64,000 bases of DNA, taken from contig CAJNOJ010000281.1 of the NCBI GenBank assembly GCA_905250025.1, forward strand, positions 66,985 to 130,984, given 5' to 3'. Source of the stretch: Adineta ricciae (lineage: Eukaryota; Rotifera; Eurotatoria; Adinetida; Adinetidae). A model generated the notes under the pieces. It did not search any database. It was not told the DNA's origin and worked only from the letters and a program-made list of their open reading frames with translations. Positions 48,671 through 60,700 of this stretch are shown one piece after another. Position 1 is the first letter of the stretch, and every line of letters starts with the position of its first letter. The position numbers and the translations under genes were made by a program.

Positions 48671-49547
48671 ACACCAACACTTATCCAATTACAAATTTTA
48701 CTACCAAATGATTTTTCTATCGCGCTTATCGTCGAAATGTGTCATTTACCGCGGGATGATCATCCTAAATTTCAATTAATACAAGGATTATTTCGTCATA
48801 CATTTTCGTCTGATAAACTCGTCTACATTTGGGGTACAAAAAATGAATTATTGCCTTTCGTTACATTCAACTTTTCACGAAATAAATTTACAAGATGAAT
48901 TTAAACTTTTTTGGACACAACATCATCCTCATTCTTCGTCGTCATCATGTATATGTGAACACTTTATTGGGAAATTATCGTCCGAACCATGGTCGCCCCA
49001 GGATTCCATCGTCTACGCTCTACACGAATATCTTTCAAAAACGCCACGCAACAACACTTTCAGTATTGGTCTTGATCCACAACTTTTTCATCACAGTGTG
49101 ATTGAACAACGTCCTCGTTCAGAGCTTGCTGCTTATGCTCTTTCTGATTGCTTATCAATGCAACGTCTTATTCTTCATATGAAAAATCAATACCATCTAT
49201 TTCCATCATTCATATCCACATCATCGTCAGCCGATATCCTAGAGTTGCATCCAACATCACCCCTCGATGCTTCTCTTTCGCCACCTCGTGCATCACTAAC
49301 ACCTGCAAACTCCGTTCCTATGCCTGATTCTATAGTTTCTTCACCATCTCGACATTCACCACCTCGTGAATGTGCTGATCTATCTGCTGCTGCTCGTCGT
49401 GTTATCCACAATTGCAGTTGCACTTTAAAACAACGTGCGCGATGCAATACATTTACTATTATTAAACGCAATATCGTTCTAGCAAGGAAATCTAAAACCT
49501 TTTCTAGTTCGGCACATTTGGCTAAAACCAAAAAAGGTTCACTATGA
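48671..49547 (+). pseudogene. 3'-5' exonuclease-like (DEDDy) retroelement ORF, frameshifted fragment
   Basis: The first frame (about 48671-48885) reads SIALIVEMCHLPRDDHPKF and DKLVYIWGTKNELLPFVTF. A frameshift near 48885 leads into the frame ending at 49547. That frame contains FKLFWTQHHPHS, a CICEHF cysteine pair, IGLDPQLFHHS and AAYALSDCLSMQRLILH, where Y-x3-D fits motif III of DEDDy exonucleases. The C-terminus is Pro/Ser-rich, then CTLKQRARCN. From memory, exonuclease-like ORFs of this kind accompany giant Penelope-like elements (Terminons) of bdelloids; no reverse transcriptase is present here. The N-terminal part and catalytic first Asp are not seen. Confidence 0.55.
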
Positions 49548-49832
49548 CCCGATTTTTGTTTTACAGAGTAGGAATGTTTGCATATTACGCAGATGAAAGA
49601 CCACTAAGAGAACGGTTTCTTCAGATTACACTACACTGTATTCCAGACCACTTTTAGCATCAGTTGGTAGAGCACATTAAGAAATGATCCTCAGAACAAG
49701 GTAAGACATGTCAGACAACAAAGCATTTGCTAACGTAACATGCGAATAGCCAACCGTATATCTCAGAAAAGGAATGAAAAAAAAGAAGAAAAAGCATTCT
49801 CTTCCATTCTTACATGCTGGAAAAAAACGTAG
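49548..49832. other. Short spacer with a tRNA-like A box
   Basis: Near 49650 the string TCAGTTGGTAGAGC resembles the D-arm of a tRNA, but no T-arm or acceptor pairing follows. Confidence 0.4.
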
Positions 49833-50040
49833 TACACTCCAATTTTTTGCAACGGGTAAGAAACAGATTCTCCGACAAAATGTTTGCTCATTTTGAAGTC
49901 CCTAGAAACCATTTATAACAAGTCCACATATATACGCTTTGATCAGAATTTTTCTTCTCTTTCAGAATGTAAGTTTGTTTTATTTCTTCAGTCCTTTTTT
50001 GGAAGTAAGAAAACGATCTTAAAGAATTCTTGAAAACATG
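49833..50040 (+). repeat. Left inverted arm
   Basis: Pairs with 50545-50750 with roughly 70-80% agreement by eye; includes GACAAAAT, TTTATAACAAGTCCACATAT and CTCTTTCAGAA. Confidence 0.75.
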
Positions 50041-50544
50041 GTTACGCGAAACTGCGTGCCTGATTGTAACTTAAAATGAGCATAATTGTGCGTTTCAGTC
50101 TGTTTTTAAATAATTTCATCTGCTCCATATTTGGGAATTTTCATGAAAATTTTGCGTTCATTTTGAATAAGAACTTAGGAAGAGCGTATCTATCGCTGAT
50201 CTAAAATGCTGAAGGAGTGTCTGGCAAACCCAAAAATTTATTGTGAATCGTAAATCATCATAAACTTCCTCATTTTCTTAGTGTCTTTTTACCATTATGA
50301 CGGTGGTTGACGCCTTCTCGGAAAATTCATTATCAAGATATATCATAGCTTTTGTAACTTTTTTTACAAAAATGAGTGTTTGCAAAACCCATATTATAAC
50401 GCGATATCGAAGGTTAAACATATATTTAAACAATACATTTTGTACAGAGTTCTCTACTCTATAAGCTCATGTAAAAACGGAGTTATTAGTCTTTAGTTTT
50501 TTGTAATGAATATACAAACGTGTGTAGAAAAATTTTGTCTAAAA

Positions 50545-50750
50545 CATGTTTTTAGGATTTCTCACTGATCGTTTCCCTACTCTCAAATAAAAAAACTGGA
50601 GAAATATAACAAACCTATGTTCTGAAAGAGAGGAAAAATTTTGATCAAAACGTGTATATGTGGACTTGTTATAAATAGTTTCTACTGACTTAAAAATGAA
50701 GAAAAATTTTGTCGAAAAACTTTTTCACTACCTGTTATAGTGTTCAGTGT
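50545..50750 (-). repeat. Right inverted arm
   Basis: Reverse complement of 49833-50040. Confidence 0.75.
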
Positions 50751-51180
50751 CATAATAAATAAATAATTCTTCGAGGATAAATTCAATACGAGATAAACAA
50801 TCCGGTGACCATTAGTTAACACAGAAAATACGCAAGACACGGTAACGCTATTTCTTTTTTTCTTGAAATTAGATTTAAAGAAAACAGAATCGGATAAATG
50901 AGTGACACAAAGAGACAAGACGTAATTTTATTTATCAGTACACAACTGAGTCACAGAGTGCACAAATGAAATCAGCTGAAAACTGATTTTTAACTATATT
51001 TCACATAAAATCATACGTCTAATGTTAAAGCAGATTCTCGTAAGTAAATTCTAAACTATTGTAATTTGCAAACGTCCCTATCTCATCATGTACTTTACTT
51101 TTCTTTACACATTCTTCTGCTCTAGGTTCATTTTTTTGCATATTTTGATTGCTGTTCTTCGCGCTGTTGTGCTCAATAAT
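50751..51180. other. Intergenic, upstream of ART-TPR gene
   Basis: The frame is open from 51088 into the ART-TPR gene, with a hydrophobic stretch, but I regard this as 5' leader. No sharp promoter seen. Confidence 0.4.
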
Positions 51181-54100
51181 ATGGATTCTACTGCACATTC
51201 ATCACATGAACATATTCGAGAAACTAATTATATTCATACCTCAAATCCTGCGAAATATGAAAATATAGAAGATATTAATGTTATTTGGCTAGACTCACGT
51301 TTAAATGTTTCGTTGGATTGTTTGGACACAGAAAGACGTTTACGGCGCATGATTGATCGTCTATTGACATTTAATTCCTGTGACGCTTTTCTGAAATACA
51401 TTGATACCGAAACACAAGAACGGATATTCTTTATTGTTTCAGGTAGCGATGGCGAATTCATCGTGCCACGTATCCATTCTTTATCAAAAATCTCATCGAT
51501 CTATATTTTCTGCGGTGATATAGTTAAACATGAACAATGGTCAAAAGATTTCACGAAAATCCATGGTATTTTCAATACAAAAGATGCTCTATTCAAGAGA
51601 GTTACGTCAGACATGACGTTGTACTTGACAAATTTATTGTCATTTAGCATACTCGGAAAACAGGACATCTATCAAAAATCATTATACAGTTTATCATCTG
51701 AAGGTGCACGTTCCATGTGGTTTCAATTACTTATCGAAGTTTTGGTATCTATGGAACATTCGGATGAAGCTAAAAGTGATTTATTGGAAATAAGTCGACA
51801 ACAATACAAAGATGATCAAGCAGAAAATAAAAAAATAGATGAGTTTGATCGAACATATACACCGGAACATGTCGTATGGTGGTATACAACAGACAGCTTT
51901 CTATATCGGCTATTAAACAAAGCTTTACGAATAGAAAATATTGATATCATTTATAAATTTCGTTTGTTTCTGACTGATCTAGATAATCAGATAAAACGAT
52001 TGTACAAGGAACAATCATCACTTCTACAATCAAAAGAAACATTTTATCGCGGTCAGAAAATACCACAAATCGAACTTAGAAATTTACAGGAAAATATTGG
52101 TAGTTATGTGGCAATGAACACATTTACGTCAGTATCACAATCACGTGAGATCGCATTAATCTATGCAGGCAATGGCGAAGACCGACCTGAACTAGAGTCT
52201 GTAATTTTTCAAATAGAAATCAACGAACGTTTATCACCATGTTGTAATATCCGAGACTTTAGTCAATTTTCAAATGAAGAAGAACTTTTATTAACAATCG
52301 GTAGCGTTTTCCGTATAGTAGACGTGAAACCTTCTGGTGATCAATGGATAATTTATTTAACTCTCGATAAATCTGACAATCAGAAAATGGAAGGACTAAA
52401 GAACTTTTTAAGACAAGATCTTTTCCATGAAACTGCATTAATTAACATCGCAAAAATTCTATTTCGAATGTCTGACTACAATCGAGCTGAACAGTATTGT
52501 ATTAGAGCGGAAAAAGAACTTTCTTCTGATAACAATGATCGAGTTGGTCTCTACCAACTTCTTGGCGAGATTTATCAAAATGGAATGGGAGATTATAATA
52601 AAGCTAAAGAAATGTACGATAATGCTCTCTCGTTTAGTGATAATGTGTCACAGTTTGTGAAGATCTTTGGCAATATGGGATTACTTCAAATACAGATGGG
52701 AAGTTATGATATGGCTTTGACGACTCTTAATCAGGCAGAGCGACTGTCTCGCAAATATAATTTATCCAATTCTTCTGCTATTAACACATTAGCTAATATT
52801 TGTACCAATATTGGAATTACTTATCGTCATAAATTAAACTTTATAAAGTCATTACAGTATTATAGGCACGCTTTAGACCTGAAGTTACAAATAGTACCAG
52901 AATTAGATCCCTCACTTGCTGCTCTTTATAGTAATATTGGCAATTTAAGTTGTATTACATGTGACTATGAAGCGTCGTTAAAAGCATATGAAAACGCTTT
53001 GAAGATCCAACTACAGTGTTTACCGGAAAAACATAAAGATCTGGCCACAGTATACAATAACATCGCTCTCGTATATGTGACTACTGAACGATATTCACAA
53101 GCCTTAGAGAATTTTAAAAAATCTTTAAATATGTTTGAAGCATTGTTAGACGCAGATCATCCGGCGATAGCCACTCTATATCATAATATTGGTGACACTT
53201 ATCAGCGATGGAAACAATACGATATAGCTGTGATTAATCTAGAAAAAGCACTGCAACTGCGTATTCAGAAGTTATTACCGACACATAAACATATTGCTGA
53301 ATCATATGAATCTCTCGGATGGGTATACTATTACCTTTCAAATTATGAAAAAGCATTGGATTTTTGTGAGAAGGCATTGAAAATCGAACCAAATAGTCCC
53401 AGTGTTTACAACTGTATGGGAATAATCTTTAATTTACAATGTAATTACAGTGGAGCGCTATCAACGCTTCAAAAAAGTATTGATTTATATGAAAAGTTTC
53501 CAGCCGAGCGTACCATGGCGCTTGCGAAGATCCGTACAACTATTGGCAACATCTTATCGATTCAAAAAAAATTTGACGATGCACTTAAACATTATAACAA
53601 AGCAATTGAAACTTATCATTCTGGAAAATTATCAAATAGCTCCGATTTTATATATATATACAGTGCACGAGGAGCGTTTTTCAGCCTCACGGGAGAATAT
53701 GATAAAGCTCTTGCCGATTTGACAATGGCTTTCGACATGGTAAAAAACTCTAAAGTAAATTATATGCTATCGGAGATTCTAATACATATGGGTAACCTGC
53801 ATCTCAAACAAAATCATTTTGCTGAAGCACTGAGCTGTATTAAAGATGCTGAGAAGAATGAATCGTCATTATCTGTGCAGGAGCATTCTATAAAAGGCGA
53901 AATACTTCGTCTATTAGCCCATGTATCGCATAAACAAGTACAGTATGACAATGCTTTAAAATATTATAGAAATGCGTTGGAAATATTCTCTCAAGCTGTT
54001 CCTCCTAATAGGCTAACTATTGCCTATATCCACGTGGAGTTAGGTTGCATATATGAACAAAAATGTCTGTATGACGAATCATTAAATGCTTTTCAAGAAG

Positions 54101-54207
54101 CATTGCATTTATTCACGATGTTATTTACCTCTACTCATTCAGCTATTTTATATGTAAATGATAAAATTACTCATATTAACGCAATCCGACAAAGAAACGA
54201 CATATAA
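51181..54207 (+). CDS. ADP-ribosyltransferase/TPR protein, intact, 1,008 aa
   Basis: The start is chosen at ATG 51181 (MDSTAHSSHEHIRE), by analogy with the paralogue at 19552; the open frame begins at 51088 and the extra 31 residues are hydrophobic, so a signal-anchor form cannot be excluded. Residues 30-200: alpha/beta domain (NVIWLDSRL, FFIVSGSDGEF, ISSIYIFCGDI) of unknown role. Residues about 230-400: ART domain with FYRGQK (R), FTSVSQS (S) and SNEEELLL (ExE), the arginine-specific R-S-E set. From about 415 onward: some 14 TPRs of the kinesin-light-chain type (SLAALYSNIGNLSCITCDYE, IATLYHNIGDTYQRWKQYD). It likely mono-ADP-ribosylates protein targets in the cytosol. Single exon, no defects. 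Confidence 0.88.
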   Translation: MDSTAHSSHEHIRETNYIHTSNPAKYENIEDINVIWLDSRLNVSLDCLDTERRLRRMIDRLLTFNSCDAFLKYIDTETQERIFFIVSGSDGEFIVPRIHSLSKISSIYIFCGDIVKHEQWSKDFTKIHGIFNTKDALFKRVTSDMTLYLTNLLSFSILGKQDIYQKSLYSLSSEGARSMWFQLLIEVLVSMEHSDEAKSDLLEISRQQYKDDQAENKKIDEFDRTYTPEHVVWWYTTDSFLYRLLNKALRIENIDIIYKFRLFLTDLDNQIKRLYKEQSSLLQSKETFYRGQKIPQIELRNLQENIGSYVAMNTFTSVSQSREIALIYAGNGEDRPELESVIFQIEINERLSPCCNIRDFSQFSNEEELLLTIGSVFRIVDVKPSGDQWIIYLTLDKSDNQKMEGLKNFLRQDLFHETALINIAKILFRMSDYNRAEQYCIRAEKELSSDNNDRVGLYQLLGEIYQNGMGDYNKAKEMYDNALSFSDNVSQFVKIFGNMGLLQIQMGSYDMALTTLNQAERLSRKYNLSNSSAINTLANICTNIGITYRHKLNFIKSLQYYRHALDLKLQIVPELDPSLAALYSNIGNLSCITCDYEASLKAYENALKIQLQCLPEKHKDLATVYNNIALVYVTTERYSQALENFKKSLNMFEALLDADHPAIATLYHNIGDTYQRWKQYDIAVINLEKALQLRIQKLLPTHKHIAESYESLGWVYYYLSNYEKALDFCEKALKIEPNSPSVYNCMGIIFNLQCNYSGALSTLQKSIDLYEKFPAERTMALAKIRTTIGNILSIQKKFDDALKHYNKAIETYHSGKLSNSSDFIYIYSARGAFFSLTGEYDKALADLTMAFDMVKNSKVNYMLSEILIHMGNLHLKQNHFAEALSCIKDAEKNESSLSVQEHSIKGEILRLLAHVSHKQVQYDNALKYYRNALEIFSQAVPPNRLTIAYIHVELGCIYEQKCLYDESLNAFQEALHLFTMLFTSTHSAILYVNDKITHINAIRQRNDI

Positions 54208-54851
54208 CTTTTAATACGTTCAAGCTAACGTTAGATAATCAACCCCATTCAACACTAATTGACTATTGTGTACTTGTTTATATATATCGACACGGCCATG
54301 TGTTAAAAAAAGTTCACTTTTTCAACTTGAAGAATATATAATTCCTCGATAATATGAGAAATTTTGCTGAAATTTTTATTGAGTTCTCACCAGTCATAGT
54401 GGAGCTGTTAAGAAAATATCATTCGTTGTGGAATTTCGCAAGGTGTACAAAGTTTTAAGGGTGTATCAGTTATAAGCAATTTTCTAGAAAAGTAGTCGTC
54501 TCACAAAGGAACGTTCTACACAAACGTTGCACAGTTTTTCACAAGCACTTACGACGTAAATCAGCCAGTAAAACAAACAAAAAACGAAACGACAAAATAT
54601 GTATATTAATAAGAGAGAACTTAAAACTGCGACGACTTAAATAGTCCCCGAATCAACGGGGAAAATAGTGATTTCTAGATGAGAAATCAGTACTTCATAT
54701 AAAGCATAAATGAAATGGCTGAGAAACAGTTGAAAAAGTTAGAAATTATTAAAACGGAGTGAAATCAATGAAAAGTATATGAGATCAGGGAAAGCATTGA
54801 TTTGCATATCAAGAATGAAATCTGGATTTCTGTTGATTTCCTACAGATTTC
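54208..54851. other. Intergenic, nothing recognised
   Basis: AT-rich spacer up to the left end of the foldback element. Confidence 0.4.
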
Positions 54852-55494
54852 ACGTAGGATATCTTAGAATAGGATTCGAGTTTTTCTTGAATGGATTCGC
54901 CTAGTGGCGGGACCAAACGGGACCAACATCGGACCAAGATGCAGCTCGACGAGCGCTATCGAATGGTGTATTTACTTTCTCCAAAAGACCCTTCCTTCTA
55001 GTGAAAAAGTCGAAAAAACTAGTAAAAATTAGGTAAAAAATGGTAAAAATTTAGTAAAATCTGAATGGATTCGCCTACCAATGGGACCAAGCAGTCAAAC
55101 TTTCAAGATCAATAGATCTCGACGAGCTCTATCGAATGAACACCTTTTCAGCCTGATTCGGAAAAATATTACTAGTAAAAACCCTAAATACATCAGTTTT
55201 CACTAGTAATTCTCACTAAAACCTGTATGGATTCGCTTGTAGATCGGACCAAATAGTGAAACTGTCACGATCGATAGAGTTGATCAAGCTCTATCGATTG
55301 ACTACCTTGAATACTATATTTGAATATACTATAGTGGTAGAAGTCACTAAATAGTAACCCCTTACTAATGATTTTACTATATCCAACAAATATTGACTCA
55401 GAGTTCAGACCAGTGTAGATCAATGTTAGACTGAGATAGAACTCGATGAGATCTACCGATTAAGTACCATGGGTGCTATATTGGAGTAAGTTAG
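54852..55494 (+). repeat. Left arm of foldback element
   Basis: Inverted copy at 56898-57527. Internal units start with ATGGATTCGC at 54891, 55065 and 55227, each followed by a GGACCAA phrase and a CTCTATCGA-like phrase. Confidence 0.85.
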
Positions 55495-55716
55495 AATAGT
55501 AAAGGTTACTATTTAATGAGTTTTTTACTAGCGAGGCCTTTGAATGACTTTTTTAATGCAGTGAAAGATAAGATTGTGAAACGCTGTGGCGTGTTTGATA
55601 CAGTAAAAACCTTTTCGGCTTCAGTTGTATGCATGGTGTGCCCAAAGTGGGTCACAACTCTTATCGTGTATGTTTCAAAATTCATTATATTCGCAACCAT
55701 GTGTAGCTATATCTAC

Positions 55717-55877
55717 CAGAGACCGACGGTATGCGGTACCAACACCGTACCGTCTTGTCCCGGTACGGTACGATATAGGAAAAAATAGAAGTAAGGCGGT
55801 ACGGTAAGGTATGGAGTTAAAGAAGACGGTACGTGATACGAGACGGTATTAAAATTTTGCAATACCGTCGGTCTCTG
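55717..55877. mobile_element. 161-bp hAT-type MITE with perfect 8-bp target duplication
   Basis: The ends are CAGAGACCGACGGTAT and its exact reverse complement. The flanks are ATATCTAC on both sides (55709-55716 and 55878-55885), an 8-bp duplication as made by hAT transposases. The inside is rich in GGTACGGTA-like motifs. Non-coding. Confidence 0.93.
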
Positions 55878-55879
55878 AT

Positions 55880-56720
55880 ATCTACATTATTTTTACGAAT
55901 GCCATCTCACATAACGACAAAGTTCTTAGTTTACCGTTTAACTCCACTACCTATTGTGTCTAAGGGAAATAAATATATTTATTCGAACCTTCCGAAAATA
56001 GTTGGAATTAATCCATTAGAACAATCGTTAATTACATGGAATGATGAAAGTGATACCAAACAGTGTATATTCTCGTCTATCCTTAAATGTGAAAAAAAGC
56101 CTATCTCCATCTCAATATCTAAATCATTATGTCTATCTCAACTATTGGACAATAAATAACTACCCACCAATATGTGCAAAATTACCAGATCACAACATAT
56201 TGATCAAGATGTGATTCATATTGACAGCGGTATTTGGTTATTTTTAAATGTTCATAAATCTGAATATTGTCAAGTTTCTTCAACATCAAAAGAATTTACT
56301 GAACCATTGTCAATATCAGAAGCAGCGCTGATAAATCTGTCATGTAATAGGACAATCACTTGCGCGAATGTCGAATTATCATCATCATCATGTACACAAC
56401 GTCATACGACTATTTTAAAATCAAATATGATATCCAAGTTTCGGCATCTATCCAATGTGGCCGTATCATTAAGAAACATGACCGACACAGTAATATCATC
56501 TTATCAGAAACAATCACAACAGTCTATTGACGAATTATCAACAATTTTTGCCTCAAAGCAATTATTAACAATTCACGATATAATATTATATATTATAGTT
56601 CTATTAGTAAGTATTATCTGCTCTGTACTTTTGTATATATGAAGATATTTTCTAAACAAAGTACGTGGACCTGTACGTCGTTTGAACACTATTCTAGATG
56701 ACGTTTTCACTGTATAATTG
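55880..56720 (+). pseudogene. Env-like membrane glycoprotein fragment, broken
   Basis: Two open segments (to 56159, then 56172-56642) are separated by a stop and a frame change. Visible features: several N-glycosylation sites (NLS, NRT, NMT), many cysteines and a C-terminal membrane anchor (ILYIIVLLVSIICSVLLYI). This layout resembles Env proteins of retrovirus-like LTR elements of invertebrates. The N-terminal part is missing or shortened, and a MITE has inserted just upstream at 55717. No gag, pol or LTRs are nearby. Not a working protein; described only. Confidence 0.5.
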
Positions 56721-56897
56721 TATACATTTAGTTTTTCTTTACTTGATTCTTCTCTAATAAATGTTGATATTCAGTATTCATGTTTTGTTATGGAATATTA
56801 TTAATAAATAGAAACCTTTCTTCAAAAATCAGCGCATATACCTTATTTTCCTACTATTATTATCTTAAACATATTCACAAAACCCTTTGTGGTTTAT

Positions 56898-57527
56898 AAC
56901 TTACCCCAATATAGCACCCATGGTACTTAATCGGTAGATCTCATCGAGTTCTATCTCAGTCTAACATCGATCTACATTGGTCTGAACTCTGAGTCAATAT
57001 TTTTTGGATATAGTAAAATCATTAGTAAGGAGTTACTATTTAGTGATTTTTACCACTATGGTATATTCGAATATAGTATTCAAGGTAGTCAATCGATAGA
57101 GCTTGATCAACTCTATCGATCGTGACAGTTTCACTATGTGGTCCGATCTACAAGCGAATCCATACAGGTTTTAGTGAGAATTACTAGTGAAAACTGGTGT
57201 ATTTAGCGTTTTTACTAGTAAGATTTATCCGAATCAGACTAAAAAGGTGTTCATTCGATAGAGCTCGTCGGGATCTATTGATCTTGATAGTTTGACTGCT
57301 TGGTCCCATTGGTAGGCGAATCCATTCAGGTTTTACTAAATTTTTACCATTTTTTATCTAATTTTTACTAGTTTTTTCGACTTTTTCACTAGAAGGAAGG
57401 GTCTTTTGGAGAAAGTAAATACACCATTCGATAGAGCTGGTCGAGCTGCATCTTGGTCCCGTTTGGTCCCGTCACCCGGCGAATCCATTCAAGAAAAACT
57501 CGAATCCTATTCTAAGATATCCTACGT
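56898..57527 (-). repeat. Right arm of foldback element
   Basis: Reverse complement of 54852-55494 with scattered substitutions (for example GTCACCCGGC against GCCTAGTGGC near the outer end). Confidence 0.85.
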
Positions 57528-57778
57528 ATGTATTGTTCTCATCTGAAGGAGGAAGTCAGTTGACATTGAAATAAAGTAAACGGAAGAAGCAAAGCTAAAT
57601 AAACCGTTACAATAAGAATAAGAAAAACCTTTTCAATTAACTTATCTTTGTCAGTATCATAGAATTTCATTTCATCGGTATAATATTGACGTTAATTTCT
57701 ATTTATTTGACAAACATAGATGCATGAAGGTATAATAAGTTTAACAGTAACAACAACAAAAGCAGAAAGCAAAAAAAA

Positions 57779-60700
57779 TTAAATATTATATGATAGAAAT
57801 CTCGATCGAAATCGAACGATTTGTTGTTGAATTGCACTTTGAAATATTTTTCTATAACTATCTGATGGTAGTACAAATATAGGAAAAGTTAATATTGGTG
57901 GTATAAATGAAATATAATAACCAATAATATAAAACCATGGATTGCGTGGTGTTTTCATACAACCATTAAGAAATGAAAATATTAAACGAGGTGATCCTAA
58001 TAAAACTAATATTAATGGTGAAACTAAAACATGCTTATGTCGTTTTAGTTGTTCTTTGAAATGTTGATTATACGATTTATCTTGTTGAATATTCGATCGA
58101 TTACGAGCTACTAAAATAATAATTGAAAAAGCAGATAATATATTTATTATTAATGGACCAAGAAAATGTATGAAGGTAAGAAAATAATTATAATTATCAA
58201 CCATTGATGGATATCGAACAAAACACCAAATTCTTTGTTCATCTTCATCTGTATCATAAAGTAATGTTCGATAATATGATTCATGAAAATATGAAATTAA
58301 TATTAAACAAATAAGAAAAGGAATGATCCACTTTGCTATTTGTTTACTTTTGATTTTATTAAATCTTGTTCCACTCATTGTATTTATCGCTCTTTCAATA
58401 GCAACACAAGCGATAATCCATTCATTTGATGCTAAAAATGATTTTAAAAGTATATCAATCAATTTACAAGCAATTAAAGATTCATTTTGATTCGAATGCA
58501 TTTGTGATAATAATAAACTAAGAAATTTAATTCCCAACATAATTATCATAAAAAATGCAATAATTGATGATGAGAAAAGGTAATAGCCACAGCCAACTTC
58601 TCGAGGATTTTTCATATGAAATGTTAATATTGATAAAATAACATCAATTAAACCTATAATTAATATAAGTAATGTTATAGTAAAAGTCATTTGTATAATT
58701 GGTGGTTGATTAGAAAATGGAATATTTGGTTTAATATAGTAACCAATTATCGGATCAAGTGAAAGAAGATTTCCTTTCGTTGACATTTGACATTTTCCAC
58801 CATAAAAGCAATGTTGACAAGCACAAATTGATTGTGTTGGACATGTTTGATTATTTTGAAAACATCGTCCATCATTTTCACAATTATTTTCTCCTTGACA
58901 AGTTTGATCTAATGTATGATTAAATTCAACACAATTAGCAAAACGATCAACATCACATGTACAAATTAATGTTTCATCATAAAAGCACATTAAATGTAAA
59001 TATTCTCGACATACAAATGGATAATATTTTGGATATTCAATGGTACCATACTCATACATTGATGAATTTATATAGGATTTAACATACGGACAATATTGTT
59101 TGGATGTAATTTGTCCAGAGATATTTTCAGACGAAATAAATTTTTCACGAATAATTCCTAAATAATAACTTTGATTTAATAATTGAAGATAAACTAAATG
59201 AAATTCTTTTGAAATATAAAATTTTATTGTATCACTATCAATTGGAATTTTCTTCATTATAGTTGTTTGTTCATGTTTTGAATGTCGAAACATTGTTATT
59301 ATATGAAGAAATACAAATGATGAACTTTTAATAATTGTTTTATCTAATTGCAAAGTAATATGAGGACTTGAAGATTCACAATGTTTTCCAAAATATTGTT
59401 CATTACAATGACAGAAATAACCTTGTAAATCAATTCGATCATCTGTTGGAATACATAAACCTCGCTTTTCACATGGATTATTATCTTTTGAACAAATCGA
59501 ACGTTTTAAATAACATTTTGATCCAAATCGATTTAAAGGACAAATACAAATATTAGGCGAATGACAATATGAATCATTCGAACATAAACATTCATAAGTT
59601 TCATTACAAAATCGACCAGAATATCCTTTCTCACATAAGCAATAAGGTTTTGACTGATTATTTGTGTAGTGAAGACATTGACCATGTTCACCACATGATA
59701 ATCGACATTCTTTGATAATTTGTTCTTTCGGAATAATTAATCGTCTTGATATTCGATTAACAGGTAGAAATTGAAATGGAATTGATAGATACCAACTTGT
59801 CCAATGAGTAAGGGTTAATTTATTAAATAGATCAATACGAATTGAATATTTATTTAAGAAAGATTTTGGACGTTGTGGATATAAAAGATAAAGATTAAAT
59901 TTAGTTCGACAATCTCGAAGTGGCGTAAAAAGAATTTCTTCATGTTGATCAAGAATTTCATCTTGTTCATTGATTAACATAAGAATTACTTGAAAACTAG
60001 CACTAACCAATGTTACTCGTGATAAAATAAATTGAAGTGTAAGACTTATTCGCTGACTTTGCCATTGACATTGTGATCCAAAATAACTTGGTGGACAAAG
60101 ACATGTTTTCGTATAATTTTGTCCAGTAAAGATAAGAATACCTCGATTACAAAACCATGTTTGTGAGATATTGAGATATGTCTGGGATGTCTTTTGTTTA
60201 TTTCTTCTTGAATTAGATTTTTGAGATATTGATAAAGAATTAACTAATGGATAATAACCTAATCTTAAAGGACTTGCAAATGGTTCTTTACGATCTTGAT
60301 ATATGTCCATCTTCAAATAACACAATGCATTTTCTATTAAGGGTAATCGAACAGGAAGTCCAAAATCAAGACTTTGATATCGTTCTCTTTTATCACAAAG
60401 ACATACATGATCTTTATCTATTGTTGATATTCTTCTGTCAGACAGACAAACATTCTTTTCGTGAAGACATTTTGCATTCTTCCATAAATAAAAGATTGTT
60501 TCATTAATATTTGTTTCATTATAAATAAAATAAATTGATTCACTACTAAATCCATAACAATATTCATTTCTATGAACAGCCATTTGACTCATCGATAAAC
60601 AAATTGTTAAATTTAATTGATTATTTCGACATTCATGTTGATTTATCAAACAATTTGTATAAGAACAATTTAATTCATCAATACCATTTGGACAATCCCA

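Larger units (their letters stand above)
49833..50750. mobile_element. Long-inverted-repeat (foldback/MITE-like) element
   Basis: About 208 nt at 49833-50040 are an imperfect reverse complement of 50545-50750; the best stretch includes ACAAGTCCACATATA on the left and its complement near 50665. The roughly 500-nt middle has no coding frame. Total about 920 bp; non-autonomous. No target duplication was identified. Confidence 0.75.
54852..57527. mobile_element. Foldback-type element with about 640-bp inverted arms and captured Env-like fragment
   Basis: Left arm 54852-55494 and right arm 56898-57527 are near-identical reverse complements (outer end ACGTAGGATATCTTAGAATA). Reading the ends as TA + GGATATCTTAG would give a TA target duplication, as in Tc1/mariner-like elements, but the neighbouring ACGTA/TACGT symmetry makes that uncertain. 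Each arm contains three to four diverged units of about 165 nt. The 1.4-kb centre holds a broken Env-like membrane protein and a nested MITE. No transposase is present. Confidence 0.8.

Noticed and set aside
49187-49531. Minus-strand Arg/Glu-rich frame
   Set aside because: Antisense to the exonuclease-like fragment; composition reflects the Pro/Ser-rich sense strand.
49640-49720. tRNA-like A box (TCAGTTGGTAGAGC)
   Set aside because: No T-arm motif, no acceptor stem pairing and no anticodon arm follow; at most a tRNA-derived scrap.
54852-57527. LTR retrotransposon with Env
   Set aside because: The long repeats are inverted rather than direct, and no gag, protease, reverse transcriptase or integrase is present.
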